DNA from: Trachelipus rathkii
Lineage: Eukaryota > Arthropoda > Malacostraca > Isopoda > Trachelipodidae
Length of the DNA: 15,828 nt
NCBI GenBank assembly: GCA_015478945.1
Contig: JABUQX010099242.1
Coordinates: 2,501 to 18,328, forward strand
Reading direction: 5' to 3'
Made by a program: the position numbers and the translations under genes. The notes under the pieces are model-generated. The model worked only from the letters and a program-made list of their open reading frames with translations. It ran no database searches and was not told where the DNA came from. Below, in pieces: positions 8,681 through 15,828 of this stretch (positions within the stretch are counted from its first letter, which is position 1; each line of letters opens with the position of its first letter).

Positions 8681-8864
8681 AAATAATAGATGAAAGCCTA
8701 AAAATTTAAATCATGACAAACAGACAAAATTCTAACAAAAAATTCTCTGCTAAAAATATAAAAATGACAGACCCAGCCGCGGATTTCTAATAGACAGCTT
8801 TTCCAGTTTTCCTCTCTCATCACGTAGAAGACTTTTTAAAGATTTCTAGAAGAAAAAAGCTCAC

Positions 8865-8906
8865 CTGAAGAGGCCTCGCGTAAAAGAGGCGAACACCTTC
8901 TTGGTC
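8865..8906 (+). ncRNA. hammerhead-ribozyme-like motif in PLE 3' UTR (candidate)
   Basis: The order CTGAAGA (8865-8871, fits CUGANGA), stem II GCCTC/GAGGC (8873-8877 with 8886-8890, five perfect pairs), GAA (8891-8893), a short stem III ACC/GGT (8895-8897 with 8903-8905) and C at 8906 follows the hammerhead layout. One extra G follows the first box. Closing of stem I by flanking bases is weak. PLEs are known to carry hammerhead motifs, so the position fits, but catalytic activity of this decayed copy is doubtful. Confidence 0.45.
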
Positions 8907-8996
8907 TGTTAAGGCAGAGTTTTCAGTCAGGTTCATGATATTAAAGTTTTTTATATATAAAAATTTTACGCCCATCCTTAACTGATCAAACGCAGA

Positions 8997-9061
8997 TGGC
9001 TTAGTGGATAAAGTTCTCGGTCATTGTCACTTAGCGACGCGGAGTCCAATGTTCGAATCCC
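8997..9061 (+). promoter_or_regulatory. Pol III internal promoter (A and B boxes)
   Basis: TGGCTTAGTGG matches the A-box consensus TRGYNNARNNG at every position, and GTTCGAATCCC matches the B-box GWTCRANNC. Together they would direct transcription of the SINE-like unit if intact. Confidence 0.7.
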
Positions 9062-9320
9062 GCTGATGGAAAGTAAAATTTCCTTTGACTCATTCATTTA
9101 AAATGCTTTTCACCCAATGGTAAATTTTTTTTTCTTCTTCTTCTAAAAAGTACATTCTTTTTATTATTTCACTGGTATTGCTAAATTTTGATTTTTGCCT
9201 TTTTTTTATTTATATTATTTTAATATTACTGTTACTTTTTTATTATTATAATTTTTTATCTAGTTGATGAATTTGTATATTGATTTTATTTTAAAGAAGA
9301 AGCGTAAAATTTAGTTAGTG

Positions 9321-9358
9321 CTGAAGATGTGACCTAGATATAAGATTTGAAACGTTCA
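9321..9358 (+). ncRNA. hammerhead-like boxes in SINE-like 3' end (candidate)
   Basis: CTGAAGA (9321-9327), GAA (9349-9351), then ACGT (palindromic, as in minimal stem III hammerheads) and T/C are present. A GTG before the first box can pair with CAC at 9357-9359 as inner stem I, and ATTTA/TAAAT could close the outer part. Stem II is not visible. The same box order and spacing (21 bases) occurs in both nearby PLE copies. Confidence 0.35.
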
Positions 9359-9423
9359 CAGTATATATTAAATGAGTAACGTATGTTATTAAGTATTAAC
9401 TTTAACCTTCTTAAAAGTTAATA

Positions 9424-10755
9424 TAATTAAGGGGACAGATCCAAATTTTTGGGACACGCCTCGGGCTGAGTTGCACACCTAATCTTTAACATCGTGCTAG
9501 CACCCCTCAAAAAGAGGTGGAGGACCATAAAATTTCTCTTTTCGGAATTTTCCAATCGGCCGATTTTGACGCCCATATGGACAACGAATACAGTTACAAA
9601 AAGCTGAATACAAGCAGAGGATTTACGGGTGTTTTAATCTGTGACTGTATAGTCACATTTTTCAGAATTTTTAAATCTTCAAAAATCACAATGTTTTTTA
9701 CATTTTGATGTACCTACTACCAATTTTTTTTTCTCGAAATGTATAAAATATCAAGACTTGTATAATATATGCTGTATTAGTTATGCGTCATTAACCATCA
9801 ATAACTTACATTAGTACAACGTTTTCCGATCTATTTTGAGTTTTGTGGGGGCTCAGGCGTTTGTCCAACACTTTCCAATACCCATTTTTTTGGATTTGGA
9901 AAATGTGAGAAAATTGATATATACCATTTTTTTTTCTACTCATCCGAGCAACATCAAATTTTCAGGGCTTGTATAATCGGGCAAGATGCATCTTTTTTAC
10001 TTAAGATTTTTCTCTCTCTTTTTGTATACTCAAAAGAAATTCTTTTAAAAAATTTCCAACAAACTTTTATACTTTTTGAAAATTTTTGTTTCGGCATTAG
10101 AACAATCCAAATTCCTCTATTTTGGCAGATACTCACAATGAGATGAAATTTATTTATAATGTAAAAAATGTGCGCATCTCTGATACCCGACTACATATGC
10201 CCTTGAAATTTCTAGATCGCACTCTACGAGACACGAACATTGGACAACATAATAAGATAACTAAATGGTTTATTACCACATTTTTCCAAATCCAAAAAAA
10301 AGTTGGGGTTTAGGGAAAGTGGACACTACGCTCTGGGCACAAACAGGGGCTCAAAAAATCCGAAAATGGCTATGAGTAATTTATTGTAGGTAATTCTCGA
10401 CCGTCATCTATGCATAGGTTTCAGAGGTTTGAATAGTCATTATGTACGCAAAAAAAATTCTGGAATACAGTTGATATCGAAGATAGGTCGTGCATTATTA
10501 ACATTCAAAACACCATTGAGTAATTTAAAGCAATTCTGGAGAAAGTGTGATGACTACGTCACAGAACAAGCTCAGCACGATCAACGATTTTTAGAGGAGG
10601 CAGAGAAAAAAGCTAGCAGTTTGTGTTTTTTCATTACGCGTGTCAACTCGGCGATGAAAATTCGAATTTGTCCATTGTTAAGGGGGGGGCGGAGTGATTA
10701 AATGGAGGGCAACAGACCCGAAACGCAAGAAATAGAACCCTAATCCCTTAGATTA
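9424..10755. repeat. 1.33-kb imperfect palindrome (foldback-like)
   Basis: The left half (about 9424-10085) is related to the reverse complement of the right half (about 10095-10755). Five block pairs have nearly the same midpoint: TAATTAAGGGG (9424-9434) with 10745-10755; CGGGCTGAGTTGC (9462-9474) with 10709-10720; CTGTGAC (9639-9645) with 10558-10564; TTTTTTTGGATTTGGAAAA (from 9885) with 10281-10301; and the CAGGGCTTGTATAATCGGGC region (9956-9989) with 10173-10211. Midpoints fall between about 10,083 and 10,101. Between blocks the arms differ by many small indels. It could be a foldback DNA transposon or two head-to-head copies of a roughly 660-bp repeat. No transposase is encoded; short frames in each arm do not match each other. 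Confidence 0.8.
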
Positions 10756-11340
10756 AAGCTCATGTCCCTTATGCTGTGAACCTAATGTAGGCCGAAGAAA
10801 ATTGTCAGACAAACTTTACGTAATCAGAAGAAAATGTAAGTAAAAGATAAATAAATAATTTTTATATGATGTTTTTTTTCTTTTATATGAGAGGATGGAA
10901 TGTAAGATAAAAGTATTCCGGAATTACTTGCGATTAAGAAACTTAAATGAAATTTATTAACAAAGTAAAGAAATAGGATTTTGAACACTAATATGTATAC
11001 ACAGTTTTGGTTAGGTTATTTAGTCAAGTTAAGTTGTTATCGCCTTAGGTTAAGCATAGATTTGACAAGTTCTAAGTTAAGTGCAGAATGTACTCGTTAG
11101 GTTACATAGATTTTTAAACTCGTTTTTTTTATATAATACTTTGTTTAAAGTGGAAGCCTTTCTCTCTAGCTCATTAGTTTTATATTTGACTTTTATCACG
11201 ACACAGTTTTTTTATTTTGAACTTTTATCAATATGCGGTCTCATGCCGGCGTTGCAATCGACTCTGGATAAAAAGTAAAACTCACTCACCGGAATAGTAA
11301 TATGATTCTAATTAAGGTTCACTAGGAAATGAAGTTATTA
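10756..11340. other. non-coding AT-rich stretch
   Basis: About 585 bp contain no gene I can support. A frame on + (11081-11278) is hydrophobic and short, with no splice context, so it is not called. The stretch holds several GTTAGGTTA-like patches, listed separately. Confidence 0.5.
11008..11105 (+). repeat. dispersed TTAGG-like patches
   Basis: GGTTAGGTTA (about 11009-11018), CTTAGGTTAAG (about 11044-11054), CTAAGTTAAG (about 11072-11081) and GTTAGGTTAC (about 11096-11105) recur within 100 bp. They resemble the arthropod telomere unit TTAGG but never form a perfect tandem array. They are more likely part of a common dispersed repeat than a true internal telomere tract. Confidence 0.4.
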
Positions 11341-11850
11341 TTCACTTATATATTATTATTATTATTATCTAACTAATATTATTACTTACTATAATTATTA
11401 TAATCATTTAAATATCATATATAATAATAATATATACTCACATATTACAGTAAGAGTAGATAGTATAGTTATAAATAGATATTATTACTAACTATTATAT
11501 ATTATATATATATATACTATACCTATATATATATAATATATGATATTATATTATAAATATATATATTATATATATATCCTAATTTAATTATATAATAAAT
11601 TTATTTTATATTAAATATTATAAGTTATAATTATATATAAATAATATTTATATATTATAATATATACAACTTATATGTTTCTTTCTGACCTTCGATTTCG
11701 ATATAACGATATCTGAGTCGAACTATAATATATATATTGATATATAATATATATATATAGCTATATATATATTATTTATATAATTACCTCTATATATTCT
11801 ATAATATATATTTAATTATTACCTTTATAATATATATAAAATTATATGAA
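11341..11850. repeat. AT / ATT-rich microsatellite block
   Basis: About 510 bp of TA and TTA repeats are interrupted by one GC-containing patch near 11685-11722. No gene is seen. Confidence 0.85.
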
Positions 11851-11889
11851 ATAAAATCCTGTGTGTACTTTATCCAATACTTTTTCATA

Positions 11890-12012
11890 TAAAACTAAGA
11901 CCTAAAAGCCGTACGAAGAGTACGATCTAGACGGTATCGAGTCCGATTTTCCTGTAAAACCTAGACCTAACCTAGATGGCAATTGTCGTGTGCCTCTTTA
12001 AACCTAGACCTA
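11890..12012 (-). repeat. CCTAGA/CCTAA repeat patches
   Basis: AAAACTAAGACCTAAAA (11891-11907), AAAACCTAGACCTAACCTAG (11956-11975) and AAACCTAGACCTA (12000-12012) recur at about 65- and 43-bp spacing. Read on the minus strand they are TTAGG-like. They recall the TTAGG patches at 11008-11105 on the opposite strand, with AT arrays between. Confidence 0.45.
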
Positions 12013-12525
12013 TACATCGCTAGATAGTTTGATCTTTAGTATAAAATTAAACAATAAATTCAGTTAAGTTTTAAAATAAATAATTCGAACTCTCGACCTA
12101 TGGAATAATCCTTGCTATAAGCTAGCTTGCCAGGAAATGTTCAAATCTCTGGCAGGGCTTATTAGGGATGCTTTCTTTGCCATATCCGCTTAAATAACAA
12201 ACCCAATTGAGGGCTGAGGAGGTATCGCCTAGTACACATAAAAATCAACAGCTTTCGGTCTCCTATTTTCGTAATTTCATTTGCACATTCTGTCTCTCTA
12301 CTACAGTTTTTCCCAAACCTTGTTTATCTACTATCAACGAAAATGTTGCAACAAGTGGGCTAAAACTGTAAAAATCATCTTGTCCACATAATGTTGAGAG
12401 TAAATCTAGATTAAATTCATATTTTGTTTCACCAGAAAATATTCCGCAAAGAACATATGTCGACCGTCACCGCGATCAAGAGTCTAAAAACTTATCGGCA
12501 GAGTATAGAGATATTATTCTTATCC
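12013..12525. other. unique stretch, no gene recognised
   Basis: About 510 bp of moderately AT-rich unique DNA have no frame over 60 codons, no convincing tRNA boxes and no element ends. A GTTCAAATC near 12140 resembles a B box but has no A box at the right distance. Confidence 0.5.
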
Positions 12526-13420
12526 TTACTATAATATATATATATATATTATATTAAATATATATAGTATATATGATATATATATATATTCACTCATAAA
12601 TGTACCTTATCTAAATATATATTTTCTTATATATAATATATAAATATATTGATATAAATTTATATATTCTTTAAGGTAATGCTTCAAGTGTACTGATTTT
12701 TTATTGAGATGTCTGAATGCCAGTTCTGGTTAAATCCCAACATGGGTTCCTCGGTATGTTTATCCACAGATTAATAAAGTCGATTTGAGGTCAGAAATGT
12801 AATATTAAGTTTATCCATATATTGTATAAAGTATAGTATAATTAAACTGATATAACTAATAGCTCATAGCTTTAGTGTATAGTAACATAATATATAATAT
12901 CATACTATATATATATAATATATATATATATAATTATAATATAATGTATATATATATATATTATAATACTATATATATATTTATTTCTAATATTTAATAG
13001 TATAAATAAAGGGTATGAGAAAACATATGATAAATTCCTCTAGTAACCATATACTTTATTTTCATCGTTCTTCAATAAATAAATAACTCTCTCTCTTAAT
13101 AAAGAAGAAGAAAAAGAAAGCTACTTCACGAAAGTTATAAAAAGCAGCCCTTCATGTTTGCCCTATCTTCCATTATTATATACTCAGTTCTTTTCATAAC
13201 TTTCCATAGCTAATTTATAGTAATTATCACCGCCAAAATTTTAAAAAATCTTTTATCTTTCAGATTTTAAGTATTATTATCGTATTGATTATATGTTATT
13301 TATTATTAAAAAATTTTAAATCAAGAAAAAAAAAAAAACCTTTTTTTCAATGGAATGGTCAATGATATCTTTAAAAAAAAAATAATAAAAAATTTTTGAT
13401 CCGCGCTTAAAAATAAATAT
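12526..13420. other. AT arrays and AT-rich unique islands
   Basis: TA arrays (about 12532-12600 and 12888-12985) alternate with unique AT-rich islands. Homopolymer A and T runs cluster at 13320-13395. Nothing coding was recognised. Confidence 0.6.
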
Positions 13421-13424
13421 CTTC

Positions 13425-13466
13425 GGAGCGGTGGTTGAACCTCTCGACCCCCCTGTCTAACACGCC
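13425..13466 (+). other. possible 5' half of a tRNA-derived repeat
   Basis: TGGTTGAACCT (13432-13442) is one base off the Pol III A-box consensus. It is followed by a CTCGACC...CTAACACGCC stretch typical in layout of a tRNA anticodon region, after which the sequence changes abruptly to an AT array where the B box should be. This would be a truncated SINE head. Evidence is thin. Confidence 0.25.
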
Positions 13467-13470
13467 TTGT

Positions 13471-13630
13471 GTATATTATATATCTATATATATATAAACT
13501 ATTATATATATATAATATATATATTATATATATATATATTTATATATATAATTCTTATACTATTACTATAATATATCCATTACTATAGTAATGATATTAC
13601 TAATATATAAGTTAATATATATAGTCCATA
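13471..13630. repeat. AT dinucleotide array
   Basis: A TA array with interruptions is the last AT microsatellite block before the GC-richer end of the window. Confidence 0.9.
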
Positions 13631-13980
13631 TATTTCGTTGGTTCTTCCTCCGGTACAGGACTCTCTCCCACCACGGCTCAACCCGAAAAGCGGACACACT
13701 ACTGGGTTGAATAAAAATACAAAATAAAAAAAATAATCACCACACTGGGCGGTGTCCTGGAGACAGCATACAATTTCAAACTTCTGTATGCGTCAAGGAA
13801 GCAGGAAATTTAAAATAGAGAAATGAATTTAATTCGGTCAATTAAAAAAATGAAAACCAAATAAAACCCAACCTGAAACAAAATAGTATCACCACCACCT
13901 CTCATCCCTTGCAGTTATAATGCCTTCCTATCGTTTGACTTCCAGTATTACGGGTCTATAACAAAAATCAAATTAATTGT
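13631..13980. other. unique stretch, no gene seen
   Basis: About 350 bp of mixed composition have no supported gene. GCGGACACACTACTGGG (about 13690-13706) and CACTGGGCGGTGTCCTGG (about 13743-13760) share a GGACAC/GTGTCC inverted pair, which could form a hairpin with a roughly 55-base loop. Confidence 0.4.
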
Positions 13981-15828
13981 ATGGTAAGAACTTATATCAC
14001 TTCTAAAAGATCACACAGAACAAGCTTATGCTTATCGGATCGCTTGTTCCTTTGCACTAAACGTGGAGAAGATTCGACAAGAATATGGATAATCTTTTGG
14101 GCGATGGAGCCAATTAGGGTTTACTTGGATCGTATAAAGGTAGGTGAAGATACTGCAGAGAGCGGTCGTCGAAGCAAGTTTTAGGTGTCAGCCTGAACAC
14201 AACCTTCTACTCACTGAAGATATGGGAAACAGATTGCGGGGTATGTTCCTACTACTAACGGCAAAATTTGCAAATTGGGAGGGGGGTTCCTAAACATCTA
14301 TATAGTGAACCTGTGAGTGATGATTTGGTTGTGGCCGAATACGCGGAGGCGCTGCAAAGTATAATGCACCTCGTGTAGGCGCCTTCTTTCGTCGGTGGGA
14401 GAAGACCACTGGCCTGTATTAATGCGGTTCTTTATATATTTGCATAATGTTTCGCTCCTCTCTGATCATTTCGTCGCAGCGCTCTTGCCTAATAAGATCG
14501 AAAACCCTTTGTCAGGAGACAGGATAGTAAATCGGTTGATAGGAGGTAGCCTTTGTAGAATGGCATCCGGGAGGTACCTGGAACTACTCCGAAAAGGGGT
14601 ACGGGTTTGTATTTGGCCCAGCATTTTGGCCTCTTCTGTCATAGCGATTTCATTGCCAGTTCACCGCTCACTCCGGTCCTACATGATGAGGCGGGTCTCA
14701 AGCGATAGAATAGATTTGTTTCTTTGGGGCGGAGAGATGGACGCAGCCGAAGTAATATTGCTGCGACAGCAGATAACCATTGTTTTTTTTTTTTAGAATA
14801 ACGGTGGGTTTTAGCGCTTGTAAGCGGGCTGAGCCGAAATCGGTGAATAAAATGACATAAGATTGATCTTTGGTTAAGGGAGTTAGAGATCGAAGAAAAG
14901 CGGCAATCATTACTAGGCATATTAATTCTGCTTGTGAGAAATTGAAAGCATGGAGGGGGGAGGTATGGGACAAGGTTTTGCGATCAGGAAAGGACAGCAG
15001 ATACGTTCGCCACAGCTGTTGCTCCCGGTTTAGAGCCCGTCAAGTAAACATACGATCATGGAACTGCGGAATGAGGACAGGAAAGGATCCTTTAAACAAG
15101 AGCAGCAGAATGGCTAGCGTATAGATTTGGAGAGAGGTCAGCCGAGGAGGCAAATTGGTGGGAGCGGGGAAATAAAACCAAGGTCGTGTATGCAGCCGAC
15201 CTTTCCCACTCGTATGAGAGAGGCAGCAACTTTTGTTAAAGGGGATGGTTACCAGGAAATTAAGGATGCTTATTGGAACGCCACGTGTGTTCTGCGCAAT
15301 GGCCAGTAATAGTGGATTCTGAGGCACCTCCCTGCGAATCGGTGTCAGATCAGACGGTATTGGGGTCTTGAAGAAGACGAAGATAAACTTGTACCCATCC
15401 AATGATGGTTAATTCTCCGTTCGGATAAGAGGAGTTGGGGCAACTCACCATTGGCTTGTCACAAACTTCAAAAGGCTTACCCGGGGGACGATCGGAAGGC
15501 TCCAGTGGAGAGCATACGGATGACGTGGCGTTTTTGTATGGATCCAACAGAAATCAGAGAGTAGGGGAGGCTTGACTCATTAATACTACACCAGCCAATA
15601 CGTTCAAGCTTCGATCGAACACTAGGGTGATATATAGACGTACAAGGGACTTGCGATCAGCGCCCCCAAGATTTTGAGGCGAGATGAACAACAGTTCAAG
15701 CACACTAATACTAATTTCCTTTCAACGTGTTTAAATATGTGGGGGCATAAATTTTAAGTGGTCATCTCAGAATGGAGTCCTGAAATTTGGACGCTGGTGA
15801 AGTAAATAGGAATGGGTGAATCCGTATA
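13981..15828 (+). other. GC-richer block, probably degraded coding or mobile sequence
   Basis: This 1.85-kb block has visibly higher GC than the rest of the window and no TA arrays. Open stretches of 60-130 codons occur in all three + frames one after another (for example 13981-14184, 14395-14796, 14870-15124, 15127-15309) and are separated by stops. That pattern resembles a long gene broken by frameshifts. The + strand products look more protein-like than the - strand ones, which overlap them. I recognise no conserved domain (no RT, integrase, transposase or GIY-YIG motif) and name no function. It may be a decayed element, an old viral or other insertion, or simply a different isochore. It continues past the window end. 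Confidence 0.4.

Larger units (their letters stand above)
7636..8965 (+). mobile_element. Penelope-like element, 5'-truncated copy, plus strand
   Basis: This is a decayed, 5'-truncated PLE retrotransposon. It keeps the C-terminal half of the reverse transcriptase (about 7642-8210), a GIY-YIG endonuclease remnant (about 8393-8680) and a 3' UTR (about 8760-8965). PLEs are non-LTR-like retroelements whose RT is related to telomerase, and the animal forms usually carry this RT plus GIY-YIG order. The 3' UTR is shared with the inverted copy at 6905-7620. Homology between the two copies fades after about 8962, which sets the approximate 3' end. No target-site duplication was identified. Confidence 0.88.
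8990..9400 (+). mobile_element. tRNA-derived SINE-like element
   Basis: The head carries RNA polymerase III internal promoter boxes: an A box TGGCTTAGTGG at 8997-9007 and a B box GTTCGAATCCC at 9051-9061, about 54 bp apart. That is slightly longer than in a standard tRNA, as in tRNAs with a long variable arm. Neither the acceptor nor the T stem pairs well, so this is tRNA-derived and not a functional tRNA. An unrelated body (about 9070-9300) follows, with T-rich runs. The 3' part contains CTGAAGA (9321-9327), GAAAC (9349-9353) and an AT-rich end. It sits directly after the PLE 3' end. The downstream boundary is a guess because no tail or target-site duplication is clear. Confidence 0.65.

Noticed and set aside
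8990..9070. Functional tRNA gene
   Set aside because: A and B boxes are good, but the acceptor and T stems do not pair. It is treated as a SINE head.
10429..10701. Frame of about 90 codons on + with a plausible amino-acid mix
   Set aside because: It starts at a TTG rather than ATG, lies inside the right arm of the palindrome, and has no conserved counterpart in the left arm.
11081..11278. Hydrophobic frame of about 65 codons
   Set aside because: It is short and Leu/Phe-rich as expected in T-rich DNA, with no splice or promoter context.
6879..12478. Shared GATCGCGGTGAC (12 bases) at about 6883 (+) and about 12467 (-)
   Set aside because: The match does not extend beyond the 12 bases in either direction, so it is not enough to claim a repeat.
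14639..15547. Minus-strand open frames in the GC-richer block
   Set aside because: They overlap + strand frames and show no conserved motif. There is no reason to prefer them.

Overview
This is an AT-rich animal genomic window, most likely from an arthropod and perhaps a crustacean. It is dominated by simple-sequence DNA and old mobile elements. The organism call is inference. It rests on one spliced exon of an invertebrate-type PDGF/VEGF-related factor (PVF), a Penelope-like retroelement with a GIY-YIG endonuclease, a tRNA-derived SINE-like unit, and very dense AT, AAT, AG, GATA and AC microsatellites. No bacterial-style operon, rRNA or CRISPR array is present, and no complete gene lies inside the window.

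Layout. Positions 1-4290 are almost entirely microsatellite: an AAT array, many degenerate AT arrays, one compound AT/AG/GATA array and one AC array. They are separated by short unique islands of about 80-530 bp. A single PVF exon (about 4301-4494, + strand) encodes the core of a PDGF/VEGF cystine-knot domain. Everything downstream on the + strand may be its next intron, because I find no matching next exon. From 4556 to 6150 the + strand is strongly pyrimidine-rich. The main CT-rich tract is bounded by two diverged direct repeats (4985-5110 and 6155-6305), each backed by an AT array.

Positions 6905-8965 hold two decayed, 5'-truncated copies of one Penelope-like element (PLE), placed head to head. 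The + strand copy still shows reverse transcriptase and GIY-YIG endonuclease remnants. The - strand copy retains only the endonuclease and 3' UTR. A tRNA-derived unit follows (about 8990-9400). Its 3' portion carries the same CTGAAGA...GAAAC motif found in both PLE 3' ends, and this motif fits the two conserved boxes of a hammerhead ribozyme.

Positions 9424-10755 form an imperfect palindrome of about 1.33 kb. Five matched block pairs all give nearly the same symmetry centre (about 10,083-10,101), so it looks like a foldback element or a head-to-head repeat pair. From 10760 to 13980 there is AT-rich, apparently non-coding DNA with telomere-like TTAGG/CCTAA patches and possibly a tRNA-like half. 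The last 1.85 kb (13981-15828) is clearly richer in GC, nearly free of AT microsatellite, and broken by stops in every frame. It is probably a degraded coding or mobile sequence that I could not identify.

The pieces do not work together as a pathway. The window reads as gene-intron or intergenic territory shaped by microsatellite expansion and by retroelements that inserted and decayed. The most interesting parts are the two neighbouring large inverted structures and the shared ribozyme-like motif linking the PLE to the SINE-like unit.
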